From an uncultured Actinomyces sp. (GTDB lineage Bacteria; Actinomycetota; Actinomycetes; Actinomycetales; Actinomycetaceae), in assembly GCA_902373545.1 (NCBI GenBank), contig CABKMZ010000009.1:1-42632 (forward strand): a DNA stretch of 42,632 nucleotides. The letters are read 5' to 3'. A program made the translations under genes and the position numbers. Within the stretch, counting starts at the first letter, position 1. The number at the start of each line of letters is the position of its first letter. The notes beneath the pieces were generated by a model. The model was not told the origin of the DNA and made no database searches. It saw only the letters and a program-made list of their open reading frames with translations. Of this stretch, positions 27,041 to 35,268 are shown one piece after another.

Positions 27041-29326
27041 CTAGAAGGATTCGGTGTGGACGTGCCCGCCTGCGTCGCGGATGAGGCGGGTGACGTCGGC
27101 GACCATGAGGGGTGAGCCGCACACGTAGTAGTCGGCGCGGGTGTCGATGCCGTGGGCGCGCAGGTAGTGGGTGACGCGACCGTGGAAGGTTCCGGGTGTA
27201 TTCTCGCGGCTCACGCAGTGGACGACGCGCGGGAGGGGAGTGTCCAGACGCGTTGTTGGGTCCTCGCTCGTGGTGGCCAATCCGAGGAGGAGGACGTCAT
27301 CTGCTCGTACACCCTGCTCGAATTCCGCGAGGAACGGTGCGATACCCGTTCCAGTGGCAACGAAAATGCGTCGTCGGCGGGGAGTGCCGTCCGGGTGGGT
27401 GTCGCCGGTTGCCGCGTCGTGGAGGAAGTGTCCGTAGGGGAGTTCGAGGGTGACCTGGTCCCCGGGTGTGGCGTGGGTGGCCCACGCCGCGCCGTGTCCG
27501 CGCGTGCGCGTGTCCACGAGGAGCCTGACGAAGCGCCCGGAGGGTGTTGCGAGGGAGTAGGGGCGCCACTGGTAGGGGGCGACCCGCACGAGCGCGTACT
27601 GGCCCGGCTCCCATGTCGCGCGCGTGGGGAGTTGGAGCGTGATGTCGCGGATGGTGGGCGTTATCCAGCTGGCGCGCTCCACTGTTGCCGTGTATCTGCC
27701 TGCCCCGGCGTCGCCGCGTGGTTGCGGGGTTGGGGTGTGCGGCGCACGGTCCCCGGTGGGTGCGGTTCGCAGCGCCCGGTTGATGCGCGGGTATCCCGCG
27801 GGTCCCAGGGCCTTGCAGGCGGCGGAGAGTCCTGCCATGGCGGCCCCGACGATTCCGGGCATTCCCGCGTCTTGTCCCGTGAGGATGAGGTTGGTGATGG
27901 GGGTCGAGGGCGTGCCGAGGTCTGCGTGGAATCGTTCGGGCGTGAGGGGTAGCCCGTAGAAACAGCCGCGGGCGTGGGACGTGTAGTGTTCGACGGTGAG
28001 CGGCGTGCCCACCTCGACGTATCGGACGGCGTCTGTCAGGCCGGGCACGGCGCTCTCGGCGAGGTCGATGAGTGCGCGTGCCATGGATGACGTGAGGGCC
28101 TCGTAGTCCCGGCCTCGGTGCTTCGGCTGCGTTCCCTCCCAGCGTTCGAAGGCCTCGGGCGTGACGAACGAGATGATCTCCGCTGTCGCGTGCGCTTCCC
28201 CGGACTTGATGCCCGGGAAGGAGATGAACGCCGAGCGCGGGTGCCCGTCGAGGAGGTCGGCGGTCATACGGGCCGGGTCGGCGCGGGCCGTGTCCGTGTT
28301 GATCCAGACGTTCGCCCCGGTCACGCCCTCCGGGTAGTGGTCGAGGGTGAGGTAGACGGTGACGGCGGAGCCGCCGTGGCCGAGGTCGGCGACCTGTTCG
28401 CGCACGCGCGCGGTCATCCCTCCGGTTGGCCCGGTTGTGGGGAGCAAGCGCTGGTAGGTTTCGCGGGCGCCGATGCCGGAGATGATGATCGGCGCTCGCT
28501 CCTCGTAGGAGACGGGTTGGGCGCCGGAGTGGTCGGTGACGCGCACGCCGACGGCGGCCCCGTCCTCGACGAGGATCTCTTCGACGTGTTGCCCGAGGCG
28601 GATGCGTCCGCCGGCGCTCGTGATTCCCTTCTCGATCATGCGCGCGATCTGTGAGCTTCCGCCGCGGGGAAACCATGCGCCGTTCATGTAGTGTCCGACG
28701 ATCATGGCGTGGGCGACGAAGGCGCTGCGCGCGGGTTCGACGCCGTAGTCGCCCCAATGAGTGGTCAGGAGGGCGCGAAGCGCGGGGTCGCGGAATCTGC
28801 GTTCCATGTAGTGCTGCGTCCGCTCGAGCGCGTGGCCTGCGAGCGCGCGTTGGGCGAGGCGGACGGCGGGGGCGGCGCGCGGGGGCACCATCTCGCGGGC
28901 GTAGTGCAGTGACATCCAGGAATAGGCGCGCTTCACGTCCCTGCAGTAGCGGCGAATGGCTGTCTTTTCGTGGGGGAACAGGGAGGTGAGGAGGCGTTGG
29001 TACTCGTCGGCGCCGGCGGGAATTGTGACGTCGAGGCCGTGGCCGGGCAGGTAGAAGCGGTCGTAGCCTGCTGGCATGCGGTTCCACGCGAGGGCGCCGT
29101 CGGTGAGGTAGTCCATGAGTTGTCGTGGGCGCGATCCGGGTTCCATGTCTCCCACGTAGTGCAGCCCGACATCCCAGGAAGCGCCCATCCGACGGAATGA
29201 GTGGGTGAGGCCGCCGGGGGTGGTGTGTTGTTCGAGGACGAGGACGCGCGCTCCGGCTGTGCGTGCGAGCAGTCCGGCCGTGGTGAGTGAGCCGATGCCG
29301 GAGCCGATGATGATGGCGTCATACAT
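27041..29326 (-). CDS. RetSat/CrtI-like FAD oxidoreductase fused to an FNR-type reductase domain
   Basis: A 761-residue two-enzyme fusion. Residues 1-about 500 are a phytoene desaturase/retinol saturase-type flavoprotein: dinucleotide fold IIIGSGIGS (5-13), EQHTTPGGLTHSF, the retinol-saturase-like GLHYVGDM segment, and a C-terminal FAD motif ending GQDAGMPGIVGAAMAG. A Pro/Thr/Arg linker follows. From about 540 to the end is a ferredoxin-NADP reductase-type domain: RPYS FAD motif (about 589), ATGTGIAPF pyridine-nucleotide loop (about 660), CGSP near the end, and a terminal phenylalanine. There is no 2Fe-2S domain. The reductase half could pass NAD(P)H electrons to the first flavin, giving a self-sufficient polyene or isoprenoid saturase or desaturase; the substrate is unknown. 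The ATG at 29324-29326 has a GGGAG site. TetR operators lie immediately upstream. Confidence 0.8.
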   Translation of the reverse strand: MYDAIIIGSGIGSLTTAGLLARTAGARVLVLEQHTTPGGLTHSFRRMGASWDVGLHYVGDMEPGSRPRQLMDYLTDGALAWNRMPAGYDRFYLPGHGLDVTIPAGADEYQRLLTSLFPHEKTAIRRYCRDVKRAYSWMSLHYAREMVPPRAAPAVRLAQRALAGHALERTQHYMERRFRDPALRALLTTHWGDYGVEPARSAFVAHAMIVGHYMNGAWFPRGGSSQIARMIEKGITSAGGRIRLGQHVEEILVEDGAAVGVRVTDHSGAQPVSYEERAPIIISGIGARETYQRLLPTTGPTGGMTARVREQVADLGHGGSAVTVYLTLDHYPEGVTGANVWINTDTARADPARMTADLLDGHPRSAFISFPGIKSGEAHATAEIISFVTPEAFERWEGTQPKHRGRDYEALTSSMARALIDLAESAVPGLTDAVRYVEVGTPLTVEHYTSHARGCFYGLPLTPERFHADLGTPSTPITNLILTGQDAGMPGIVGAAMAGLSAACKALGPAGYPRINRALRTAPTGDRAPHTPTPQPRGDAGAGRYTATVERASWITPTIRDITLQLPTRATWEPGQYALVRVAPYQWRPYSLATPSGRFVRLLVDTRTRGHGAAWATHATPGDQVTLELPYGHFLHDAATGDTHPDGTPRRRRIFVATGTGIAPFLAEFEQGVRADDVLLLGLATTSEDPTTRLDTPLPRVVHCVSRENTPGTFHGRVTHYLRAHGIDTRADYYVCGSPLMVADVTRLIRDAGGHVHTESF

Positions 29327-29339
29327 GAGAACTCCCAAA

Positions 29340-29389
29340 ACTTGACAGTGTCTACTTATGGGACCATGCCCAACTAGACGCTGTCAAGT
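29340..29389. promoter_or_regulatory. Paired TetR operators in the divergent promoter
   Basis: ACTTGACAGTGTCTA (29340-29354) and the inverted TAGACGCTGTCAAGT (29375-29389) match at 14 of 15 bases, with centres 35 bp apart. Each holds a small palindrome (GACAGTGTC in the left copy). The left copy abuts the oxidoreductase ribosome-binding site. The right copy lies in the -35 region of the TetR gene. Repression of both genes by the TetR protein is the simple reading. Confidence 0.75.
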
Positions 29390-29406
29390 CGCGGGGGTGT
29401 TTCGGC

Positions 29407-29412
29407 TACACT
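29407..29412 (+). promoter_or_regulatory. -10 box, leaderless start of tetR-type gene
   Basis: TACACT, six bases before the ATG at 29419. The frame also contains a GTG at 29413, but the shared spacing favours 29419. Seventeen bases separate it from the right operator arm. Confidence 0.6.
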
Positions 29413-29418
29413 GTGATC

Positions 29419-30003
29419 ATGACGCGCTCAACGACTCCCGAGGGTCTGCGCGAGACGATCCTCACAATCAGTCGCGACCTGCTCAACGAGGGCGGGCCAT
29501 CATCCCTGTCCATGCGCGAGGTCGCACGACGCGCGGGCTGCACCCACCAGGCCCCGTACCACTACTTCCGAGGGCGCGAGGCCATCCTCATCGCCCTCGT
29601 CGAGGAGGGATACCGCGCCCTCGAACGGGCGCTGCGTGAGGCGAGGGAGACGAGCGAGGGGCGTACGCCGCGGGACACAACGCGCGCCGCGGGACACGCC
29701 TACCTCACCTGCGCGCTGGCGAACCCCGGGGTCTTCCGAATCATGTTCCGATCGGACATGTACGACGCGGGCGCACACCCGGGCCTTCACGCGGCCAGCC
29801 TGGCTGCGCGCTCCCAACTACGCTCGCTGGCCGCGCTCGCATACGGGACCGACGACCCACGCGCGGAGGTCACCCTGTGGGCCTACATTCACGGCCTCGC
29901 GACCCTCGTCCTGGACGGCCCGCCGGCGCTCGGAGCCGGTGAGGAGGCGCAGCGCTTCGCCCACGAAGCGATCGAAGCCCCGTACTTCATCGACGGGGTG
30001 TGA
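29419..30003 (+). CDS. TetR-family transcriptional regulator
   Basis: A 194-residue regulator. The TetR helix-turn-helix spans about 10-55 (LSMREVARRAGCTHQAPYHYFRGREAIL). A ligand-binding C-terminal domain (YLTCALANPGVFRIMFRSDMY) resembles the TetR_C_33/WHG group. It is divergent from the saturase-reductase gene and the operator pair lies between them, so it probably represses that gene and itself, and would be released by a small hydrophobic ligand. The ligand is not known. Start chosen at ATG 29419 from the -10 spacing. Confidence 0.9.
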   Translation: MTRSTTPEGLRETILTISRDLLNEGGPSSLSMREVARRAGCTHQAPYHYFRGREAILIALVEEGYRALERALREARETSEGRTPRDTTRAAGHAYLTCALANPGVFRIMFRSDMYDAGAHPGLHAASLAARSQLRSLAALAYGTDDPRAEVTLWAYIHGLATLVLDGPPALGAGEEAQRFAHEAIEAPYFIDGV

Positions 30004-30077
30004 GCCGTCCGGCGCTCGAGCCCGCCCCCGGCACTGTCCTAGGACCCAAGGCCGACAGTGGCGCTCGCCGCGTCATC

Positions 30078-30083
30078 TACAAT
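30078..30083 (+). promoter_or_regulatory. -10 box, leaderless start of NYN gene
   Basis: TACAAT, a near-consensus -10, seven bases before the ATG at 30091. A GACAGT hexamer near 30054 could be the -35. The upstream in-frame GTG at 30058 would lie before the transcription start, so it is rejected. Confidence 0.65.
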
Positions 30084-30090
30084 TGACCCC

Positions 30091-30663
30091 ATGGAAAGCT
30101 CTAATAAACAAACGACTTATCTCGTCGTTGACGGCGAAAATATTGACGCGACGCTGGGACTGTCGGTCCTGGATCGACGCCCCAACCCCGAGGAGCGCCC
30201 CCGCTGGGATCGTGTCCTCGAGAGCGCGCACGGGCGCTGGCACCAGCGCGCCAAGGGCCTGTTCTTCCTGAACGGCTCCTCCGGCTTCCTGCCGATGGGA
30301 TTCGTCCAGGCGCTGACCGCCATGGACTACCAGGTGATCCCCCTGTCGGGCCCCTCCGAGATGAAGGTCGTGGACGTTGGCCTCCAGCGCACGATGGATG
30401 CGATCGCCTCCCTGGGCTCGGGTGACGTCATCCTGGCCAGCCATGACGCCGACTTCCTGCCCCAGATCGAGACTTTGCTGGACCAGGGTCGGCGCGTCGC
30501 GGTCATGTGCTTCAAGGAGTTCCTCTCCTCCCAGCTCCACGACCTGGAGGAACGAGGCCTGGAGATCATCGACCTCGAGTACGACGTGCGCGCCTTCCAG
30601 GTGCGCCTGCCCAGGCTCCACATCATCGACATCGACGACTTCGACCCGATGGCCTTCCTGTAA
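30091..30663 (+). CDS. NYN/PIN-like nuclease-family protein
   Basis: A 190-residue protein of the NYN (LabA/PIN-like) family, predicted metal-dependent RNases. The acidic site residues are visible: D14 in VVDGENID, D95 in MKVVDVGL, and D119 and D121 in SHDADFLP. All are in the expected order, so nuclease activity is likely; the target RNA is unknown. The chosen ATG fits the -10 box and begins just before the conserved first strand. It follows the TetR gene by 87 bases with its own promoter, so the two are probably independent. A terminator follows, shared with converging pspA. Confidence 0.88.
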   Translation: MESSNKQTTYLVVDGENIDATLGLSVLDRRPNPEERPRWDRVLESAHGRWHQRAKGLFFLNGSSGFLPMGFVQALTAMDYQVIPLSGPSEMKVVDVGLQRTMDAIASLGSGDVILASHDADFLPQIETLLDQGRRVAVMCFKEFLSSQLHDLEERGLEIIDLEYDVRAFQVRLPRLHIIDIDDFDPMAFL

Positions 30664-30720
30664 GCAGGACACGGTGCCGGGTGCGCAGCGCCCTCACAGA
30701 CACCACAACGGCACAGCAAG

Positions 30721-30750
30721 GCCGGGCGGCCCCTCGCGGGACCGCCCGGC
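30721..30750. terminator. Terminator between the NYN gene and pspA
   Basis: GCCGGGCGG (30721-30729) pairs with CCGCCCGGC (30742-30750). The helix continues as CCC/GGG round TCGC after one mismatch. TGTGTGTCT follows on the plus strand. It lies between converging genes. Confidence 0.75.
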
Positions 30751-30784
30751 CTGTGTGTCTGTCACGCGGCCAAGGCCGCGCCGC

Positions 30785-31501
30785 TCACTGCTTGTTCTTC
30801 AGCGCGGCGAGGCGAGCCTCGATCTCCAGCTGCGAGGAGTCGGTCTCGAGCTCCGCGAACTGTGCGTCCAGGCTGGAGGCGGCCAGCTCGGCCTTGCCCT
30901 GAGCCATGGCCTCCTGGCGGCGCACGCGGTCCTCGAAGCGGCCCAGCTCGCTCGTGGGATCCAGGATGTTGATGGAGTTGAGAGCGTCGGTGACCTGGGC
31001 CTGAGCCTTGGCGGTCTTCTCGCGGGCGACCAGCTGGTCGCGGCGGGACTTCAGCTCGGCCAGCTTGTCCTTCATCTGAGCCAGGCCCTTCTTGAGGCGC
31101 TCGGCGACCTCGCGCTGGGCCGCGAGGGCGGGCTCTTCGGTCTTGATCTCGTTCTCGAACTGGATCTGCTTGCCAATGGCGACCTTGGCCAGGTCGTCCC
31201 ACTTGGTGGCCCCGGCCTCGTCACCGCCGGCGCGCAGGGAGTCGGCCTTCGCGGAGGCGGCGGCAGCCTTCTGGCCCCAGTCGGCCGCTGCCTTGACATC
31301 CTCCTCGTAGTCCTTCTCAGCCATGCGCAGGTTGCCCAGGGTCTGAGCGATCGCGTTCTCGGCCTCGATGATCGAGTTGGTGTAGTCGCGGATGAGCTGG
31401 TCGATCATCTTCTGCGGGTCCTCGGCCTTGTCGAGGAGGGCGTTGATGTTTGCCTTGGCCAGCTGGGTGATGCGGCCCAGGATCGTCTGCTTCTCAGCCA
31501 T
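30785..31501 (-). CDS. pspA: Phage-shock protein A / IM30 family
   Basis: A 238-residue, almost wholly coiled-coil protein of the PspA/Vipp1 (ESCRT-III-like) family, which coats and stabilises damaged cytoplasmic membrane. The family pattern is clear from the N-terminus (ILGRITQLAKANINALLDKAEDPQKMIDQLIRDY), with the amphipathic first helix and then heptads to the end. A strong AAAGGAG site precedes the ATG. It is the last gene of a minus-strand cluster after two exported coiled-coil paralogs, one of which has a TPM domain. TPM proteins often lie with pspA, supporting an envelope-stress role. The Psp regulators known from E. coli or mycobacteria (PspF, ClgR, PspC) are not present here. Confidence 0.92.
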   Translation of the reverse strand: MAEKQTILGRITQLAKANINALLDKAEDPQKMIDQLIRDYTNSIIEAENAIAQTLGNLRMAEKDYEEDVKAAADWGQKAAAASAKADSLRAGGDEAGATKWDDLAKVAIGKQIQFENEIKTEEPALAAQREVAERLKKGLAQMKDKLAELKSRRDQLVAREKTAKAQAQVTDALNSINILDPTSELGRFEDRVRRQEAMAQGKAELAASSLDAQFAELETDSSQLEIEARLAALKNKQ

Positions 31502-31611
31502 GATGTTCTCCTTTGTGTGGTGTGCGCTCGTGCGCGGGTTGAGCGCGAGGCCATGGCCCCGCAGGTTGGTGGGTGAATGTTGTGGCCCTTACTGGCGCGC
31601 CAGGGGCGTGC

Positions 31612-32913
31612 TCATCCCCTTCCCGTGTGGGAGGGAGGATGGGGAGTGGCCCTGTCCGTGTGGCGCAGGGGGTCGAGGGTGGCGTCCAGCCTGGCTTGGA
31701 CGCGGCGCAGGCGCTCGAGGGCACCGAGCGGGCTGTCGAGCGTGATGAGGGCAGACTGCGCCGCGGTAATCGCCTCGTGCGCGTCGGCGATGAGCGGCGC
31801 GAAGAGGTCGGGGTCGGTCTGGAGGCGTTCGGCGTCGGCCAGGTCGGAGGTGACGGCCGCGATGGCGGCTCCCAGGCGCTCGCGGATCGCGTCCAGGTCG
31901 GACTTGGCGGTGAGGATGGCGTCCGTGAGCTGGCGAGCCATGAGGAGCGCGCGCTCTGCCGTGTCCAGGGAGGAGGCTGCTCGCGCGGCGTCCGTGTCGG
32001 CGGCCAGCTCGGCGGCGTCCAGGGCGGTGCGGGCGGACTCGAGGAGGGCGGCCGCCTTGTCGGGGTTGGGTTGGAGGGACGCGAGCGTCTTTTCGGGGTA
32101 GATGCTCGCGATGCTCGACAGCTCCTCGCGTGAGCGCTCCACGTCTGCCGCTTCTTCGACGAGGCGTTCGCGGGCCTGCGCGATTCGCTCGGGGAGCGCG
32201 GCCTGCTGGGATCGCCTGGCGCCGAAGGTGCGCTGGGCGTCGCGCAGGGGCACGAGGGTCGTCTCCAGGGCGGTGACGATCTCGGTGGCGAGCGCCGTCT
32301 TGGCCTCCGGGTTGTTGGTCGCGTGGATGCGGCCGAGCGTGGCGAAACCGCGGGTGACGGCCTCCTTCGCGTCTGTCACGAGGCGCTCGAACTGCTCGGT
32401 GGCCGAAATTCCGAACTGGGCCCTCGCGTAGGTGCACTCGTTGTCGGCGCGTTGCACCTCCTCGTCGGCCTTAAGCAAGCGACGGTTGGCCTCTTCGACG
32501 GTGTACTGCGCCGCCTGCGTGGCGGCCTGCCACCTCTCCTGGGTGGCTCGGGTGGCTCGGTCCTCGTCCTCCCGGTCCTGCTTGCGCTTGATGATCGAGG
32601 AGATCAAGCCGAAGACGCCGGCCGCCAGGCCGAACATCGCCCACTTGAATCCGCTACCGGAGGAGGACGAGCTGCTGGACGAGGATGAGGACGATGTGCT
32701 GGGGGAGGCGGTCGGGTTTGTGGATGCGGAGCCGGTCGCGGTTGCCGCGGGCGCTGCCGAGGCCGCGTTGCCGAAGGCCTGGGATGCGACGGCCGTGGCG
32801 ACGGTGGCTGTCCCGTCGGCGCTCAGGGGCTCGACGGCGAACGCGGGAGCGGCGCACGGGAGCATCGCCACTGTCGCAGCAGCGGCGAGGCTGAGGCGTC
32901 GGATCCGTGTCAC
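31612..32913 (-). CDS. Exported coiled-coil protein, TPM-less paralog of its neighbour
   Basis: A 433-residue protein. The signal peptide (about 1-26) ends near APAFA. A Ser/Thr/Ala-rich stretch with a run of serines (about 60-90) follows, then one transmembrane helix (KWAMFGLAAGVFGLISSII), then a long charged coiled coil to the end. The coiled coil is clearly paralogous to that of the gene upstream: both read RxLLxADExVxxA, ARxQFGIxAT, A(V)xRGFA, LASLQxNP and KSDLDAIRERL. The TPM domain of that neighbour is missing. Its site would lie where the serine run is, so loss of the domain after duplication is likely. The GTG start at 32911-32913 has AGGAGG; the longer open frame is rejected. pspA follows 110 bases on. 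Confidence 0.82.
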   Translation of the reverse strand: MTRIRRLSLAAAATVAMLPCAAPAFAVEPLSADGTATVATAVASQAFGNAASAAPAATATGSASTNPTASPSTSSSSSSSSSSSSGSGFKWAMFGLAAGVFGLISSIIKRKQDREDEDRATRATQERWQAATQAAQYTVEEANRRLLKADEEVQRADNECTYARAQFGISATEQFERLVTDAKEAVTRGFATLGRIHATNNPEAKTALATEIVTALETTLVPLRDAQRTFGARRSQQAALPERIAQARERLVEEAADVERSREELSSIASIYPEKTLASLQPNPDKAAALLESARTALDAAELAADTDAARAASSLDTAERALLMARQLTDAILTAKSDLDAIRERLGAAIAAVTSDLADAERLQTDPDLFAPLIADAHEAITAAQSALITLDSPLGALERLRRVQARLDATLDPLRHTDRATPHPPSHTGRG

Positions 32914-32931
32914 GGTACCCTCCTGGTTGAT

Positions 32932-32999
32932 GGTGAACAGATTAAAATACACTGTCACGCTCGGATTTGTCGACAGTGCGCTGTATTTTGTGTCACGCT
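32932..32999 (-). promoter_or_regulatory. Promoter and nested inverted repeats of the TPM-less paralog
   Basis: AAAATACA (32944-32951) and TGTATTTT (32982-32989) are inverted. So are CACTGTC (32950-32956) and GACAGTG (32972-32978), nested within. TGTCACGCT occurs directly at 32953 and 32991. On the minus strand, TAATCT at about 32938-32943 may be the -10. The block 32932-32952 resembles 35109-35129 before the TPM gene, at the same distance (19 bp) from the start codon. Confidence 0.6.
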
Positions 33000-33071
33000 G
33001 CCCGGCTCCATGGCAAGTGTACGCGACCCGCGCTGAGTCGACGAGGCCATGGTCGTCACTCGCTCGGCCAA

Positions 33072-35090
33072 CTAGAAGTTGCCCTGGTCGGAGGAGATCC
33101 CGCCCCCGCCGCTCGATGAGCCGCCCCAGCTCGAACCCGAACTCCACGAGTCGTGGTCGTTGTCCCACCTGTTCCTGTGGTGGGAGGACGAGCCGGAGTT
33201 CGACATGAGGATCGACCACAGGAGCGCCTCGCCGAGTGAGGAGCCAACCGAGGACATCGTCGAGGTGGAGCGCGAGGATTGGCCACTGTCCCAGGGGGCA
33301 CCGGCCTCGCTCAGGGGCGTGGCCAGGACGCGATCGGCGCTGGCGCGGGCGTCGGATGCCAGGGTCGAGGCCTTGGCGGGGTCTGCGTCCAGGCTCGCGC
33401 GCGCGGCCTTGAGGGACTGCTCGGCGGAGTGGAGCGTGGAGCGCACGCTCAGGTCCATGGCGCCGCGTCGGCCCTGCACGTATCGCTGGGCGCGCTCGAT
33501 GGCGGTTTCTGCCAGGGAGATCTGGGACTGTGCGCTCGCGTGTGCCTTCTGGTTGTTTTCGCGCTGAGTGCGCAGGGGTGCGAGGGCGGAATCGAGCATG
33601 GCCTCGGAGGCGCGCAGGTGTTCGAGGGCAGCCAGCGGGTCGCCCGTGTTCATGAGGGCGGCCTGGGCCTCGGCGATGGCGGTGCGCGCGTCGGCAACCA
33701 GCGGGTCGAAGACGGCGGGCTCGGCGCCCAGGCTCGTCACGTCCGTTATGTCGGCCGAGATGGAGCCGATAGCGGTGCTCAGACGTTCGCGGATCGCGTC
33801 CAGGTCGGACTTGGCGGAGAAGATCGCGTCGGTTTGGTGCTTGGCCATCATGAGCGCGCGATGGGCCGTATCCAGCGAACTCTCCGCCAGGGTGCGGTCG
33901 CTGTCCACCTCCCGCTTCGCAGTCGCGATAGCGGTTTCAGCGGTTGCCAGGAGCGCCAGGGCCTGCTCGGGGTTGTCCTGCAGGGAAGCGAGCATCTGGG
34001 CGGGGTAGATGCCGCTGATCGAGACCAGCTCGGTGGACGCCCGCTCCAGGTCGCCGCGCTGCTCGGCGAGGCGCTCGGAGGCCTCGCTGATGCGGCGCGG
34101 CAGGCTGGCCTGCTCGGAGCGCTTGTGCTCGAAGGAGTCCTGCATGGCGCTGAGGGGGTTCATGTACGTCCCGAGGTCACGCATGATGGCCGAGGCCAGG
34201 GATGCCTTCTCCGCGTCGCTGTGGGCGTCCTCCATCCGCTGTTGGGCGGCGAAGCCGCGCGAGACGGCGGCCTTGGCGGCCTCGAGGGTGCGGGAGAACT
34301 CGTCCGTTGCCGCGATGCCGAATTGGAGGCGCGCGAAGTCGAGTTCGTCGGAGGCGCTGCGCACCTGTTCGTCGGCGGCCAGGAGCTGTCGGTTGGCCAA
34401 CGTGGCCATTTCTGCCGCGTTCGCGACGGGTGCCTTGCTGGGCTGGGTGGGAGTCTGTGCGGCGGTGGGAACGGAGCGGCGCGAGTTGCGTCGAACAAAG
34501 TATGAGATCAGCAAGAATCCAACCAGGATCGAGGGGAGCAAGGAACGTCCGGTGCCGAATAAGCTGAAAGAGCTAGAAGAACTCGAGGAGTGTGAGCCCG
34601 TCGAGCTTGTCGTCGAATTCTTGTTGGAAGCGACGTGGTCAATGAAGGCGACGGCTCCTGCTGCGGCGTCGGAGGGCGTCAGGGGGTTGCTGGAGAGTTT
34701 CGCCTCGGCGACGGCGCGGGCCTCGGCGCGCACGCTCGATGAAATCGATCCGCCTTTGACGCACGACCCGTCCTTTCGTGTCTCGTAGCCGATGTAGTAG
34801 ATGATGGTGCCGTTGGAGGCAACCGAGTTCTTCAGGGTCTGTTCACACCACTGAGCCGCGTCCATGTTCGAGAAGTTGTCAACGATGACAACATCGACGG
34901 AGACGCCCTTGGAACGGGCGGTGCGCGCAGCGGTCTCGATGGTGGTGCGGTCGGAGTCAGTCAGCCACCCCGTCGGGTCGGTCACGATGCCGGTCGTGGT
35001 AACGGGGGAGGTGGCGAACGCGGGGGCACCGAGCGCAATCAGGAGCGAGGTGAGCATAGCGACGACGCTGAAGCGGCGGATTCGTGACAC
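33072..35090 (-). CDS. Exported TPM-domain coiled-coil membrane protein
   Basis: A 672-residue protein. The signal peptide (about 1-27) ends in APAFA. An extracytoplasmic TPM domain (YgcG/Psb32 family) spans about 32-150 (DPTGWLTDSDRTTIE, SVDVVIVDNF, GTIIYYIGYE). A serine-rich linker, one transmembrane helix (LLPSILVGFLLISYFV) and a coiled coil of about 370 residues follow. The C-terminus is a Ser/Gly-rich tail ending GGGGISSDQGNF, as in many TPM proteins. The GTG at 35088-35090 is preceded by AGGAGG. It heads the cluster with its TPM-less paralog and pspA. A role in membrane maintenance is inferred from pspA linkage; the biochemical activity of TPM domains is disputed (phosphatase in plants). 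Confidence 0.87.
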   Translation of the reverse strand: MSRIRRFSVVAMLTSLLIALGAPAFATSPVTTTGIVTDPTGWLTDSDRTTIETAARTARSKGVSVDVVIVDNFSNMDAAQWCEQTLKNSVASNGTIIYYIGYETRKDGSCVKGGSISSSVRAEARAVAEAKLSSNPLTPSDAAAGAVAFIDHVASNKNSTTSSTGSHSSSSSSSFSLFGTGRSLLPSILVGFLLISYFVRRNSRRSVPTAAQTPTQPSKAPVANAAEMATLANRQLLAADEQVRSASDELDFARLQFGIAATDEFSRTLEAAKAAVSRGFAAQQRMEDAHSDAEKASLASAIMRDLGTYMNPLSAMQDSFEHKRSEQASLPRRISEASERLAEQRGDLERASTELVSISGIYPAQMLASLQDNPEQALALLATAETAIATAKREVDSDRTLAESSLDTAHRALMMAKHQTDAIFSAKSDLDAIRERLSTAIGSISADITDVTSLGAEPAVFDPLVADARTAIAEAQAALMNTGDPLAALEHLRASEAMLDSALAPLRTQRENNQKAHASAQSQISLAETAIERAQRYVQGRRGAMDLSVRSTLHSAEQSLKAARASLDADPAKASTLASDARASADRVLATPLSEAGAPWDSGQSSRSTSTMSSVGSSLGEALLWSILMSNSGSSSHHRNRWDNDHDSWSSGSSWGGSSSGGGGISSDQGNF

Positions 35091-35108
35091 GGGGTCCTCC
35101 TGCATTGT

Positions 35109-35129
35109 GGTGAACAGGCTAACGTACAC
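35109..35129 (-). promoter_or_regulatory. Conserved upstream block of the TPM gene
   Basis: GGTGAACAGGCTAACGTACAC here corresponds to GGTGAACAG-ATTAAAATACAC at 32932-32952 before the paralog. On the minus strand, TAGCCT and TAATCT occupy the same place and may be the -10 boxes. The position relative to the GTG is identical in both. Confidence 0.55.
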
Positions 35130-35268
35130 CACGGCGCGCGCGTTGGTCAGCGATGTGACGCACTATGCGAAACGTGGGTGCTGCTGAGGGTCAGTGTACG
35201 CGAAAGAGGGGGCAGCGGTGCTGTTCGCTACAGGCAGTCGTAAGGCTCCGACGCCGGGCGGGAGAGCA

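Noticed and set aside
31573..31640. Hairpin at the end of the TPM-less gene read as a terminator before pspA
   Set aside because: The CCCTTCCC/GGGAGGG pairing is imperfect, lies inside the coding sequence and has no T-tract, so separation of pspA cannot be claimed.
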